DNA of 64,000 bases from Acetobacter sp. DsW_063 (GCF_002153745.1 NZ_JOPL01000009.1:19062-83061), one strand, 5' to 3'; numbered from the stretch's first letter, positions 9,233 to 19,316 are shown. Notes: generated by a model from the letters alone, not told the origin. A program made the numbers and translations.

Positions 9233-10153
9233 CTGTTCGCCTTTTCCCGCCGCAGTTCCGCCCTCGCGGCAGCGCTTCTCGTTCTGGTGTCCATCTCACC
9301 GTCAATGGCGCGTCCGGGCGGCGGCGGATCAATGGGAAGCCGAGGCGGCAGGACCTGGTCCGCGCCCGCGCCGACCCGCACAGCGCCATCCGGGGCCATG
9401 CCTATGGACCGCACCATTGCGCCTCCTGCCTCCACCGGCTCCGCCATTCCTGGCTACGGCGCGACCTACAGAAGCGGCGCGACCTCGATGATGGGCGCGC
9501 GGCATCCGTTTCTCCGCGGTTTTGTAGGCGGGATGCTGGGCGCAGGACTGTTCGGTCTCATCACAGGGCACGGCTTCTTCGGAGGAATCCACGGTCTTTT
9601 CAGCTTTATCTGGTTTCTGCTCCAGATCGCCGTACTCGTGATCATTGCGCGTTGGTTGTTTGGAAAGTTTGTCGGCCGCCGTGCTTCGGCTCCGTCCCCT
9701 TTCGGCGCCTCCCCCTTCTCAACAAGCAGGAACGGCGGCGGTGCGCCTCTCCAGATAAGCTCCGAGGATTATCAGGCCTTCCAAAGGCTGTTGCTCAACA
9801 TTCAATCTGCGTGGAGCCAGCAGAATATTCGTGCGCTGCAAGGCATGGCGACGCCCGAAATGGTTGGCTACTTCAACGAACAACTCAGCGGACTGACCAG
9901 CCGTGGCGAGCGCAATATCGTCTCTGACGTTCAGTTCATCCAGGGCGACCTTGCCGAAGCATGGTCGGAAAATGGATATGATTACGCCACCGTAGCGATG
10001 CGTTACAGCCTGATCGATCTTACGACGGATATGACCGGACGCGTGGTCGAGGGCAGCTCGACCGAACCGGTGACGTTGACCGAACTTTGGACATTCATTC
10101 GACCGTCACGCGGCGGTGCATGGCTTCTGTCGGCGATTCAGCAAACACGGTAA
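9233..10153 (+). CDS. Exported Tim44-like domain protein, apparent CTG start
   Basis: The C-terminal 130 residues form a Tim44/Tim45-like domain (LLLNIQSAWSQQNIRALQGM, then DYATVAMRYSLIDLTTD and TELWTFIRPS). Before it are a Gly-rich stretch and a hydrophobic span (GFVGGMLGAGLFGLITGHGFFGG, then FSFIWFLLQIAVLVIIARWLF). The first conventional in-frame start is GTG 9287, which leaves no signal peptide. Extending the frame upstream to CTG 9233 gives MFAFSRRSSALAAALLVLVSISPSMA, a textbook signal peptide with an SMA cleavage site, and AGGAG lies 7 bp before that CTG. No ATG, GTG or TTG occurs between the upstream stop at 9212 and 9287. Probably periplasmic or membrane-anchored; function unknown. Confidence 0.75.
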   Translation: MFAFSRRSSALAAALLVLVSISPSMARPGGGGSMGSRGGRTWSAPAPTRTAPSGAMPMDRTIAPPASTGSAIPGYGATYRSGATSMMGARHPFLRGFVGGMLGAGLFGLITGHGFFGGIHGLFSFIWFLLQIAVLVIIARWLFGKFVGRRASAPSPFGASPFSTSRNGGGAPLQISSEDYQAFQRLLLNIQSAWSQQNIRALQGMATPEMVGYFNEQLSGLTSRGERNIVSDVQFIQGDLAEAWSENGYDYATVAMRYSLIDLTTDMTGRVVEGSSTEPVTLTELWTFIRPSRGGAWLLSAIQQTR

Positions 10154-10565
10154 TTTTTTGCAACTATCCTGCAGCCTGCGGGAGGCAAGATAGTTGTTAA
10201 ATCTTTTATGCGTTTGCCACGCCTTACTTCCTCAGGCACTGGCGTGCCTTATCCAGATCTGCGGCGAAACTTAAAACGTGAATCTCCCAATCCAAAGGCT
10301 CATGTGATCGCTGCAGAACTGTCCTGAATCACTACTTCAACAGTTTTCGTTTTGAGTATTTGAAGAACGGCAGCACATCCGAAGACAAAGCTATCGGGGG
10401 GCGGCCTTAGGACATGGGCAAACACGGGTTTTATCTTCCTGGACGTCCTATCTCTGATACGAGATTTTTACTCAGAAAAACTCCTGCATTCAGTTCGCTG
10501 CGTCATGTCACTCCAACACGCACTCCGCCTTCTGCACGATCATAGCCAGATCCCTGCCTTGAAGG
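10154..10565. other. Intergenic region between convergent genes
   Basis: About 410 bp with no convincing reading frame on either strand. It contains the hairpin at 10161-10196 and otherwise moderate-GC sequence. I see no RNA gene or repeat in the remainder. Confidence 0.5.
10161..10196. terminator. Hairpin after the Tim44-domain gene
   Basis: CAACTATC (10161-10168) pairs with GATAGTTG (10189-10196), and the enclosed G/C-rich 20 nt can pair partly. It sits 8 bp past the stop codon. No T-tract follows. Confidence 0.45.
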
Positions 10566-11015
10566 TTATCTGCGTCCAGCTTCCGGCTTGACCTCCCCGC
10601 CTTCAAAAGGCAGGGGGTCATGATCCCACTCGTCAGAAATTTCATTGAGGCGGCGGGTAATTTTATTTTTTTCTTTGCTGGACTTGTATTGCTTCGAAAA
10701 CTTGGCGACGAGCAGAGCCGCTTCCAGAACGAACCACCCCAGTCCTGCAGACAACCATGCCGTAATTAGTACAACAGGGTCCATCAGAAGACGAAGCGCC
10801 GTGTCGACCGCCCCTTCTGAAAGCCATAATTGATGCATAGGGCTGATTGTCGCCGCAAACTCATACGGCAACATCATTCTAACCAAGGCATGATCCTGCG
10901 ATCGATCAAAAAAATATGCTATAATCAAAGGAAGAAAAAGAATTACTACCAAAAGCGAATAACCCGGCAGCCATGCGAGGGCCGCGCCACAGGCCAACCC
11001 ATGGATCCATTTCAT
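10566..11015 (-). CDS. Small membrane protein paired with the pseudokinase
   Basis: 149 residues from ATG 11015, which has a GGTAGGG sequence about 7 bp upstream. A GTG at 11063 would add 16 residues and overlap the preceding gene by 22 bp. Two hydrophobic spans are visible (AALAWLPGYSLLVVILFLPLIIAYFF and VLITAWLSAGLGWFVLEAALLVA), followed by a charged cytoplasmic-type tail (KQYKSSKEKNKITRR). No family recognised. Tight spacing after the pseudokinase gene suggests one transcript and perhaps one membrane complex; the functional link is inference. Confidence 0.65.
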   Translation of the reverse strand: MKWIHGLACGAALAWLPGYSLLVVILFLPLIIAYFFDRSQDHALVRMMLPYEFAATISPMHQLWLSEGAVDTALRLLMDPVVLITAWLSAGLGWFVLEAALLVAKFSKQYKSSKEKNKITRRLNEISDEWDHDPLPFEGGEVKPEAGRR

Positions 11016-11041
11016 GGAGTGCCCTACCCGCGCCGCCACGG

Positions 11042-13030
11042 TCACGATATGACTTCCAGACACAGCGAGCCAATGGCTGCAAGGGCGCCCAGCGCCGTCG
11101 CCACCTGCAGCATTTCCGCGCGAAGCATCGGAGGCACGTCAGGCAATTTTTTTCCCAAATCGATCTGCTCCTGCGTCAAGCGACGCATTTCGTTTTGGGC
11201 GACGAGCCAGTCCGAGCGATCTTTTGCGACCGAACGCGGATCAGCGATAATCTCCGCCATGCGCGTAAGGTCTCCGCTTTCCGCGGCAGCAGCGAGATTC
11301 TCACCACGACGGGTTCGCGTGGTCCGATTTCGCCACAACTTCAGGGCCGGCGTCAGATGCGGGAGAATTTTTCGCGCAATCCCCAAAAGGGGGCCGGCCT
11401 GGTATCTTGATTGCATCTGTGCGAGAAGAGCCAAATCCTTCAACCACGGCGAATGGCCATCGCCGCTTTCGTTCCCAAGCTGCTCAATCAAGCCGCTACG
11501 ATGTCCCCGAGCCAGAAGAAAAGCCGTCATCTGACGATCGAGAAGCCCTCTCGTCGCAGAGTTCGTCGGTGTGAATTCACCATTTAACCATTGCAAGAGC
11601 GCCCACGCGGCCGACAACCGCTTCCCTGCGCAATCCGACGATAAACAGGCCTGACCCGGATTGAGCAAGTAAGCCAGCCTGCCGATATCCGCTACTCGCT
11701 CCACCCGCCCGTGGTGCAGGGCCGCATGAACAGTTTGCGCGGCGACATTTTGGCTCGCAATCGACGTCGCTTGCGCAAAGCGCAATAGCGCTCCCCCTTG
11801 CGCCGCCTCCAATATCAATCTTGGAAATTCCGGCGCAACCTGCCCACCACCGGGCACGAGCGAAGAAGTCGCAATCATGCCGATGGCGTCTACCCAGAAC
11901 CATTCGCCCTGCCAGTGCAACGGCAAACCTGGATCAAGAGCCGCGATGATCTCCATCAAGACGGGCGGCGACGGGGCGGCATCCTCCGTGATCGTCAGTT
12001 CCTTGCCGATCGCGGTCATCCGAGCGGCGACCGCCGTCAACCCGAGTTCATGCGTCAACCAGCGCTCGATTACGCCACGTCGCACGAGATTGGCCAGCGC
12101 GACAGGATTCCGAGCGCCGTGCCACGCCAGCGCTCGGGTCGTTCGCACCTGCGCCGACCCTATGCGAATTGGAGCGCCTGCTGAAACCTGCTTTCTTGCT
12201 GTAAAAGCTTTCCGTTCCGAGGCATTCAATAAATCTGTTGGCGACGGGCGGGCGTCCGGGTCATCCGCCAGCATCGCAGCCAGCAGCGCGGCGACTTCGG
12301 GTGAAAGAGAAAGATGACCGGCAAGGACGTCGAAACTCCCTCGAACAATACGCTCTTCTATATCAGCATCTGAATATATCGGAGACTGGAGCCCGCCGCC
12401 TCCACCGAGCAACCAGGCTGCAAGAGCGCCCAGTGAAAATACGTCATCCGCTATCGTACCCGCCCCACGTGCCGCCGGCGAACATAGCAAAGACGACAGC
12501 GGCTCGAATTGCCCTGGCTGAAGGAATGCAGGGGGAGCGGCAAGGCCAGGTCCAAGCTTTACGGGCGCCCGCCCGCCTGGGTCGAAGACGTTATCAGGCC
12601 GGATTGCTCGATGTGTTATTCCTGCGGCGTTATAGGCATGCAGAACTGCAGCGATGGGCTGTATCACCCGTTCGAGAAGCGCACTTTCCGACCAGGCCGT
12701 GTTCTGCGAAAGCGGCGCCCCGGTCGGCGCGTCGCAAATTATCCAGACCGAACCGCTGGTTTCATCAACTACATGGGCAGCAAGAAGATGGGGCGAGCGG
12801 ACGCGCGCCATCTGTGATGCTTCGGCTCGGGCTGGCTGAAAAGCCGGTGGGGCCAGCGCGACAAGGGTCGCCTGTGCGGAAAGTGCATCTTTGACCGCAT
12901 AAGCCGGACACCCGGCCAGATCGGGCAGGCGCCGAGTGGCGTCGATCACATAGCGATCTTCAACTGTAATACGATCGGAATCGGCGCTGCGGCCATCGTC
13001 TATACCCGGGCTAAAATCGTCCCCCGCCAT
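11042..13030 (-). CDS. Membrane-anchored protein pseudokinase
   Basis: 662 residues. Residues about 20-270 follow a Ser/Thr kinase fold: GITHRAIRPDNVFD (138-150) stands for the HRDxKPxN catalytic loop, APVKLGPG for the DFG motif, and DDVFSLGALAAWLLGG for the helix-F Dx(W/Y)SLG. The catalytic Asp is Ala (HRA), the metal-binding DFG is gone, and no VAIK lysine is visible (LVALAPP instead), so phosphotransfer is not expected. The C-terminal 350 residues are of unknown fold and end in one hydrophobic segment (VATALGALAAIGSLCLEVI). Followed closely by a small membrane protein gene. By inference a regulatory scaffold at the inner membrane. Confidence 0.75.
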   Translation of the reverse strand: MAGDDFSPGIDDGRSADSDRITVEDRYVIDATRRLPDLAGCPAYAVKDALSAQATLVALAPPAFQPARAEASQMARVRSPHLLAAHVVDETSGSVWIICDAPTGAPLSQNTAWSESALLERVIQPIAAVLHAYNAAGITHRAIRPDNVFDPGGRAPVKLGPGLAAPPAFLQPGQFEPLSSLLCSPAARGAGTIADDVFSLGALAAWLLGGGGGLQSPIYSDADIEERIVRGSFDVLAGHLSLSPEVAALLAAMLADDPDARPSPTDLLNASERKAFTARKQVSAGAPIRIGSAQVRTTRALAWHGARNPVALANLVRRGVIERWLTHELGLTAVAARMTAIGKELTITEDAAPSPPVLMEIIAALDPGLPLHWQGEWFWVDAIGMIATSSLVPGGGQVAPEFPRLILEAAQGGALLRFAQATSIASQNVAAQTVHAALHHGRVERVADIGRLAYLLNPGQACLSSDCAGKRLSAAWALLQWLNGEFTPTNSATRGLLDRQMTAFLLARGHRSGLIEQLGNESGDGHSPWLKDLALLAQMQSRYQAGPLLGIARKILPHLTPALKLWRNRTTRTRRGENLAAAAESGDLTRMAEIIADPRSVAKDRSDWLVAQNEMRRLTQEQIDLGKKLPDVPPMLRAEMLQVATALGALAAIGSLCLEVIS

Positions 13031-13134
13031 ACCGCCCTTCGCGTCTTCTGCAACGCAACGGACTGTACGGCGGCGATCTTAACAGAATGCTTATGCTACG
13101 GAGCGAACGCTGCAATGTTCACCCGCGCATTACT

Positions 13135-14424
13135 TCATGCGTCAAACGGGTCGCGCACCAGAATCGTGTCGTCGCGCTCGGGACTGGTCGAGAGCAACGT
13201 CACCGGAGCCTCGACCAACTCCTCAATACGACGAACATATTTCACAGCCTGCGCCGGAAGATCCACCCAGCTCCGGGCGCCCTTCGTCGAACCAGCCCAA
13301 CCTTCGATCGTCTCATAAACAGGCTTTATGCGCGTCTGCGCAGCTGAGCCGGGCGGGAAACGGTTAATGACTTCGTCGTCCAGTTCATAGCCGACGCAAA
13401 CACGAATTTCTTCCAGCCCGTCCAGCACGTCCAGCTTGGTCAAGGCCAGACCGCCGACCCCGCCGACGCGAACCGCATGACGAACAAGCACGGCGTCGAA
13501 CCAGCCGCAGCGGCGCGGACGGCCTGTGACGGTGCCAAACTCATGTCCACGCTCTCCGAGCCGACGACCGACATCGTCGTGCAGTTCACTCGGGAACGGC
13601 CCCTCGCCTACACGCGTCGTATAGGCCTTGGCGATGCCAAGCACGAAACCTGCCGCAGACGGTCCCATTCCCGAGCCTGTGCCGGCGTTCGAGGCGACCG
13701 TGTTCGAACTGGTGACGAACGGATACGTGCCGTGATCGACGTCGAGCATAACCGCCTGCGCGCCCTCGAACAGGATCCGACGGCCGGCCTTCCGTTCGCT
13801 CTCAAGAAAATCCGCGACCGGCGCCATGAAAGGCAGAACCCGAGGCGTGAGGCGCTCAAGATGTGCGATCAGATCGGCCTTTTCAAAGGTCGGGGCGCCC
13901 AGCCCTGCGAGAAGCGTGTTGTGATGCAGCAAAAGCTCGTCGAGCTTCCAGTCCAGCGTCTCAGGTTCAGCCAGGTCGCAAAGCCTGATAGCACGGCGCG
14001 CCACCTTGTCTTCGTAAGCAGGGCCGATCCCGCGCCCGGTGGTGCCGATCTTGCGATCACCACGAGCCGCCTCACGCGCACGATCGAGAGCACCGTGCAC
14101 AGGCAGGATCAGCGGCGCGCTCTCTGCGATCTTCAAGGTTTCCGGAGTAACGTTCAGCCCCTGCGCCGTCACGCGGTCGATCTCGGTCAGCAGCGCTTCA
14201 GGATCGACGACGACGCCGTTGCCGATGACGCCCATCTTGCCGCGTACCAGCCCTGACGGCAGTAGGGAAAGCTTGTAGACCTGATCTCCGACGACCAGCG
14301 TATGGCCAGCGTTGTGACCGCCCTGAAAGCGCACGACGACATCGGCGCGGCTTGCCAGCCAATCGACGATCTTGCCTTTTCCTTCGTCACCCCACTGGGC
14401 GCCGATGACGGTGACATTGGACAT
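13135..14424 (-). CDS. purA: Adenylosuccinate synthase
   Basis: 429 residues, the normal length. The enzyme couples GTP hydrolysis to joining IMP and aspartate in AMP synthesis. The N-terminal P-loop-like [40 protein letters not shown], and the C-terminal [10 protein letters not shown] and [13 protein letters not shown] are all in place. It lies 113 bp downstream of hisZ in the same direction. Confidence 0.96.
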   Translation of the reverse strand: MSNVTVIGAQWGDEGKGKIVDWLASRADVVVRFQGGHNAGHTLVVGDQVYKLSLLPSGLVRGKMGVIGNGVVVDPEALLTEIDRVTAQGLNVTPETLKIAESAPLILPVHGALDRAREAARGDRKIGTTGRGIGPAYEDKVARRAIRLCDLAEPETLDWKLDELLLHHNTLLAGLGAPTFEKADLIAHLERLTPRVLPFMAPVADFLESERKAGRRILFEGAQAVMLDVDHGTYPFVTSSNTVASNAGTGSGMGPSAAGFVLGIAKAYTTRVGEGPFPSELHDDVGRRLGERGHEFGTVTGRPRRCGWFDAVLVRHAVRVGGVGGLALTKLDVLDGLEEIRVCVGYELDDEVINRFPPGSAAQTRIKPVYETIEGWAGSTKGARSWVDLPAQAVKYVRRIEELVEAPVTLLSTSPERDDTILVRDPFDA

Positions 14425-14537
14425 GACGCAGTTTCTCCGCGATGTGCACCCTTCCCCTCAGGGGCGGGTGGATACCGGCGTCGCCAGCGCCTGAAGAGAC
14501 GCCGCCGAACAGCCGCAACAGGGTTGAACGAAATTGA

Positions 14538-15686
14538 TCAGACGACTGGAAGCAGGTTACCGTCTTGCGCAATGTAAGAACAGGCAAGACGCCGAGCCTC
14601 TTCATCCAGACGGTCGTGCGGCTCAAGAGCCGCAACGGTCACGCGGCCGCCTTCTCGAACGGCTTGCGCGAACGCGGAATCCGTCCCAAATGGAAGATAG
14701 ACACGGTCAGGACGCGCCCTACGCGGCGCAGCGCGAAACAGCGCCCCCGGGCGAAAGGTCAGACCGCAAGCCGGCTCATTATCATTGCAAAGGTAGCGCC
14801 CGCCGCGCCCCAACTCCTCGCGCGAACCGGCTGCATACACGGTGACGCAAACGCCCGTGTGGTATTTCCACCCACGGAATTCAACAGGATCCACCGTCAG
14901 GCGCAACTCCGGTGATCGTACGCGAACAGAGTCGACAGACGCCTTCAGGCGCTCGCTATACGCCCGCGCCGCCGCAGGCAAAGAGGCCGCGTCAAGAGCG
15001 GCAAGCGCCCGATCGGCTTCCCCCGCCGCGTTGAGCAGAGCGATGAGCGTGTCGGCGGCCGATCCCGCGTAACGCGCCACGGCGGCCGCGTCCTTGCGAT
15101 CAAGCGCATGCATCAACGCCGTCCGCGTCGCCGCGCTCAACCCAAGTCCGTCGATCAGCGACGGCACGAGAAGCGGCATCGTGAGGTCAAAAGAGACCCC
15201 CGGCACACCAAGCCGGGAAAGAGCCTCAGCCGCCACGCACACGACCTCTGCATCGGCCACCGGGCTGTCCGGCCCAATCAGCTCGATCCCGGCCTGCCCG
15301 ATCTGGCGCTCGCTCTGCCCCGCCACGCCGCCGCCGACAACCACCGTCTGTCCGGCATAAGAAAGACGAAGCGGGCGCGGAGCGCCATCGAGGCGCGTGG
15401 CCGCGATGCGGGCGATCTGCGGGGTAATGTCCGGTCGGAGCGCCATCATGCGTCGCGTATCCGGGTCCATCAGGCGAAACGCCTGATCGGCCACAGCTGC
15501 ACCTGACGCCGACAGAAGAGAGTCTTCGAATTCCAGCAAAGGCGGCGCGACCCGCTCGTATCCATGTCCACCGAACACGGCGAGCAGAATCTCCGTGCCT
15601 TCCGCTTCCGCCTCGGCGTCAGGGGGCAGGAGATCAACGAACCCGGCGGGCAGCAGCGCCGGGGATAGGGGCGGATCGAACGTCAT
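14538..15686 (-). CDS. hisZ: ATP phosphoribosyltransferase regulatory subunit
   Basis: 382 residues resembling the catalytic core of histidyl-tRNA synthetase (LPPDAEAEAEGTEILLAVFGGHGYERVAPPLLEFEDSLL, then FRLMDPDTRRMMALRPDITPQIAR, and GGRYLCNDN as motif-3-like), without an anticodon-binding domain. This is HisZ, the partner needed by short-form HisG for the first step of histidine synthesis. No hisG is in the window. Neighbours purA and pheT are co-directional. Confidence 0.88.
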   Translation of the reverse strand: MTFDPPLSPALLPAGFVDLLPPDAEAEAEGTEILLAVFGGHGYERVAPPLLEFEDSLLSASGAAVADQAFRLMDPDTRRMMALRPDITPQIARIAATRLDGAPRPLRLSYAGQTVVVGGGVAGQSERQIGQAGIELIGPDSPVADAEVVCVAAEALSRLGVPGVSFDLTMPLLVPSLIDGLGLSAATRTALMHALDRKDAAAVARYAGSAADTLIALLNAAGEADRALAALDAASLPAAARAYSERLKASVDSVRVRSPELRLTVDPVEFRGWKYHTGVCVTVYAAGSREELGRGGRYLCNDNEPACGLTFRPGALFRAAPRRARPDRVYLPFGTDSAFAQAVREGGRVTVAALEPHDRLDEEARRLACSYIAQDGNLLPVV

Positions 15687-15723
15687 GCCGGGGTCATATC
15701 ACCGCATCAGGAAAACGTCATGC

Positions 15724-15766
15724 CCGAGGCGCGCCCGACCAAGTGGGTGTGGCGGGCGCTCCTCGG
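15724..15766 (-). terminator. Hairpin downstream of pheT
   Basis: Two 14-base arms at 15724-15737 and 15753-15766 pair with a single mismatch around a 15-nt loop. Placed 11 bp past the pheT stop in the short gap before hisZ. On the minus strand a short TTTT follows after a few bases. Probably separates pheST from hisZ-purA. Confidence 0.55.
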
Positions 15767-15776
15767 ACAGTTGGGC

Positions 15777-18239
15777 TCAGGAACGAAGCGTCGCGCCCGT
15801 CGCCTTGACGACAGCCGCAACAATCCGGGCCGCGACGGCCTCGATCTCCGCATCGGTCAGGCTCGCGTCACGCGGCTGAAGCGTCACTTCGACGCCAATC
15901 GATTTCGATCCTTCCGGCACTTTCGGCCCTTCATAGACGTCGAAAAGCGACACGCCCACGATCAGATTCCGCTCCGCGCCACGCACGGCGCGCAGAACAT
16001 TCTCCACCGCCGTCTCCTTGTCGGCAAGGAAAGCGAAATCACGACGGACGGGCTGGAGCGGCGACAACGCCGGAGCGTTTTTGCGGCGACGCTTCGGATC
16101 GGCGATGCGATCGAGGAAAACCTCGCACGCCGTGACGGGGAAGTCGACGCCCGCTTCCTTCAGCACCGACGGATGCAACTCGCCGAACCAGGCGAGCACA
16201 GCCTTCGGACCAAGGCGCAGCGCGCCGGAACGACCCGGATGGTAATAGGACGGCGCATCGGCCGTCGTCGTCAGCGCTTCCGCCGCGACGCCGAGCGAGA
16301 GAGCAAGATCGATCGCGTCCGCCTTGGCCTCCGCGAAAGTCATCGGCGCGCCGCCGCCGCCGGGCGTCCGAGGCGTACGACCAGCCCGAAGCGCCGCCGC
16401 AACCGTCGCCTGTCCGTTCTCGTCGAACGCGCCGCCGATTTCGAACAAAGCGACGTCCGGCCACCCTCGCGCCGCATTGCGTTTCGCCGCCGAGAGAAGT
16501 CCGGGCAGCGGAGACGGCCGCATCTGATCAAGATCCGCCGCAATCGGGTTGAGCAGACGCAGGCTTTCGGGCGCTCCGCCAAATCGAAGCGCCTCTTCAT
16601 GCGAGATGAAGGAGAACCCGATGGTTTCCATCAACCCACGCGACGCGAGAACGCGACGAGCGCGCGCCACACGCCCCAGAGCGGGGCTGATAGCTGCCGC
16701 AGGCACTGGCGAGAGCGCAGGCAGAGCGACCGGCGTAACGTTTTCCAACCCCTTGATGCGCAGGATTTCTTCGATCAGATCGCATTCCGGCTCAATCGCC
16801 GCCACGCTGGCGAACAGTTCGACCTGTCGTTCCGCTGAAATGCCGGGATCGGGATCCAGCAGGACCGGCTGCGCCACGTCGTTGCGCCAGGAAGGAACCG
16901 CGACCGTCACGCTTTCCTCGTCACGCCGCAGCGCCTCGAACCCCAGATGCCCAAGGATCGTCACACACTCATCGGGCGGCACAGCGAGACCGCCGAGCTC
17001 GGCGACGCGCCGGAAACGCAACCGGGCGTCTCGCCGCCACTCAGGCTGCGCGCCCGCCGATACGACCTCGCTCGCTTCGCCGCCGCACAGGTCGATGACA
17101 AGGCGCGTCGCCGCTTCCAGCGCCGCCACGGGCAACGCCTGATCGACGCCACGTTCAAAGCGGTGACGGGCGTCGGAGTGAATGCCAAGCCGACGTCCGC
17201 TCAGGGCGATTTTCACCGGATCGAAGATAGCGCACTCGATGAAAACGTCGGTCGTGGCGTCGGTCACTTCCGTCGCCTCTCCGCCCATGATGCCCGCGAT
17301 GGATTGAACGCCAGCGCCGTCGGCGATCACGCAGTCATCGGCGTTCACAATATAGTCGCGGCCATCGAGCGCGCGGATCGTTTCCCCGCCACCACGGCAA
17401 ACCGTCAGCACGCCGCCCTTGATGCGGTTCACGTCGAAGACATGCAGAGGCCGACCGAGGTCGATCGACAGCAAATTCGTGACGTCCACCAGACGCGAAA
17501 TGGATCGCAGGCCGATCGCCTCAAGCTTCTCGCGCAGCCAATCCGGGCTGGGACCATTTTTGACGCCGCGGACGGTTCGTCCCAGCACCCACGGACAGGC
17601 TTCGGGATAGGTGATCACCCATTCGACGGGAGACGCGAAAACGCCCTCAACCGTCTCTGCGAGAAACGTCTTGAGCGTGCCGACACCAGCCGCAGCAAGA
17701 TCCCGTGCGACGCCATGAACGGAGAGCGCGTCGCCACGGTTTGGCGTCACGGCGATCTCGATCACGGTGTCGTCGAGGTTGGCGAAATCCGCATAGGACT
17801 GGCCCGGCAGCGTATCGACAGGCAGTTCTGCGATGCCGTCCGTGTCCTCGCCCAGACCAAGCTCCCGAAGCGAACACAGCATGCCGTCGCTGGTCTCGCC
17901 GCGAATCTTGCCAGCCTTGATGGTGATGTCGAGGCCCGGGACGTAAGCGCCCGGAGGCGCGAAGATGACAGATATCCCCTCGCGCGCATTCGGCGCGCCG
18001 CAAACGACCTGCACCTCCCCAATACCGGGACCGGCGTCGACCTGACACACGCGAAGACGATCCGCGTTGGGATGATGAACGGCCTGAAGGATGCGAGCCG
18101 TGCGGAACGGCGCCAAAGCCGCGCCAAGTTGCTCGACTGACTCGACCTCAAGGCCAATCCGGTTAAGCGCCAGGCAGAGCTCGTCGACAGAGGCGCGCGT
18201 GTCCAGGTGGTCGCGCAGCCATGAGAGCGTGAATTTCAT
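15777..18239 (-). CDS. pheT: Phenylalanyl-tRNA synthetase beta subunit
   Basis: 820 residues, normal for the bacterial alpha2-beta2 enzyme that charges tRNA-Phe. The N-terminal EMAP-II-like tRNA-binding domain (RILQAVHHPNADRLRVCQVDAG through GMLCSLRELGLG) is followed by the B3/B4 editing region, B5 (GHLGFEALRRDEESVTVAVPSWRNDV), the catalytic-like core (GLMETIGFSFISHEEALRFG) and a C-terminal anticodon-binding FDX-ACB domain (LSPLQPVRRDFAFLADK to the end). It begins 3 bp after the pheS stop. Confidence 0.96.
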   Translation of the reverse strand: MKFTLSWLRDHLDTRASVDELCLALNRIGLEVESVEQLGAALAPFRTARILQAVHHPNADRLRVCQVDAGPGIGEVQVVCGAPNAREGISVIFAPPGAYVPGLDITIKAGKIRGETSDGMLCSLRELGLGEDTDGIAELPVDTLPGQSYADFANLDDTVIEIAVTPNRGDALSVHGVARDLAAAGVGTLKTFLAETVEGVFASPVEWVITYPEACPWVLGRTVRGVKNGPSPDWLREKLEAIGLRSISRLVDVTNLLSIDLGRPLHVFDVNRIKGGVLTVCRGGGETIRALDGRDYIVNADDCVIADGAGVQSIAGIMGGEATEVTDATTDVFIECAIFDPVKIALSGRRLGIHSDARHRFERGVDQALPVAALEAATRLVIDLCGGEASEVVSAGAQPEWRRDARLRFRRVAELGGLAVPPDECVTILGHLGFEALRRDEESVTVAVPSWRNDVAQPVLLDPDPGISAERQVELFASVAAIEPECDLIEEILRIKGLENVTPVALPALSPVPAAAISPALGRVARARRVLASRGLMETIGFSFISHEEALRFGGAPESLRLLNPIAADLDQMRPSPLPGLLSAAKRNAARGWPDVALFEIGGAFDENGQATVAAALRAGRTPRTPGGGGAPMTFAEAKADAIDLALSLGVAAEALTTTADAPSYYHPGRSGALRLGPKAVLAWFGELHPSVLKEAGVDFPVTACEVFLDRIADPKRRRKNAPALSPLQPVRRDFAFLADKETAVENVLRAVRGAERNLIVGVSLFDVYEGPKVPEGSKSIGVEVTLQPRDASLTDAEIEAVAARIVAAVVKATGATLRS

Positions 18240-18242
18240 CGA

Positions 18243-19316
18243 TCAGAACCCCTCGTGCAGCATCGCCGGCGCCAGCGGATCGACGCCGTAATGGCGCAGC
18301 CACCGCACATCGCTTTCATAGAATGAGCGAAGGTCGGGAATGCCGTTCTTCAGCATGGCCAGACGCTCGACCCCCATTCCGAAGGCGAACCCCTGCCACT
18401 CGCTGGGGTCGAGACCGCAATTTGCGAGAACGCGGGGATGGACCATCCCGGAACCGAGAACTTCCAGCCAGTCTTCGCCCTCGCCGATCTCGCCGGTTGT
18501 GCGCGACCAGCCGATATCGACCTCCATCGAAGGCTCGGTGAACGGAAAATATGACGCCCTGAAACGGACCGGCAAATTGGGCTTGCCGAAGAAGACGCGA
18601 AGAAACTCGATCAGGCAGCCCTTAAGGTGCCCCAGCGTAATCTCGCGATCAACCACGAGCCCCTCGCACTGATGGAACATAGGCGAATGGGTGGCGTCGT
18701 GGTCTGCGCGGTAGGTACGGCCGGGCGCGATGATACGTATAGGCGGCTTCTGCCCGAGCATCGTGCGGATCTGCACACCCGAGGTCTGGGTGCGCAGGAC
18801 CCGCTCGACGTTTGGACCACCCGGAGACGGCGGCAGGTAGAACGTGTCCTGATCAGTGCGCGCGGCGTGATGAGCCGGGGTGTTGAGCGCTGAGAAATTA
18901 TGCCAGTCGGTCTCGATTTCCGGCCCCTCGGCGACGGAAAACCCCATCGCGCCGAAAATCGCGGTGATTTCTTCGATGGCGCGGCTGACGGGGTGTACCC
19001 CGCCGCGCTCGGTCAACGCCACCGGCAGCGAGACGTCGACGCGCTCCTCCGCGAGACGTGCGTTCAACGCTTCGGTCTCGATTTCACGCCCACGGGCCTC
19101 GATCGCCTTGCCCAGCTCGTCGCGCAACTTGTTCAGTCGCACGCCCGCCGCTTTGCGCTCGTCCGGGTCCATACGGCCAAGTTGTTTAAGCAGTTCAGTC
19201 AACCGGCCCGACTTGCCCAGGACGCCAACGCGCACCGCGTCCCAGTCCCGGACGTTCGAAGCGGCGGAAAGCGCAGCCAGACATTCCTGACGAAGTGTGT
19301 CTACGTCGTCGCTCAT
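18243..19316 (-). CDS. pheS: Phenylalanyl-tRNA synthetase alpha subunit
   Basis: 357 residues. An N-terminal coiled coil (about 1-90) precedes a class II catalytic domain with motif 2 (YRADHDATHSPMFHQCEGLVVD) and motif 3 (FAFGMGVERLAMLKNGIPDLR); FRASYFPFTEPSMEVDIG is the Phe pocket. It forms a bicistronic unit with pheT. The usual upstream genes rpmI-rplT are not present here, and I see no leader peptide rich in Phe upstream. Confidence 0.96.
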   Translation of the reverse strand: MSDDVDTLRQECLAALSAASNVRDWDAVRVGVLGKSGRLTELLKQLGRMDPDERKAAGVRLNKLRDELGKAIEARGREIETEALNARLAEERVDVSLPVALTERGGVHPVSRAIEEITAIFGAMGFSVAEGPEIETDWHNFSALNTPAHHAARTDQDTFYLPPSPGGPNVERVLRTQTSGVQIRTMLGQKPPIRIIAPGRTYRADHDATHSPMFHQCEGLVVDREITLGHLKGCLIEFLRVFFGKPNLPVRFRASYFPFTEPSMEVDIGWSRTTGEIGEGEDWLEVLGSGMVHPRVLANCGLDPSEWQGFAFGMGVERLAMLKNGIPDLRSFYESDVRWLRHYGVDPLAPAMLHEGF

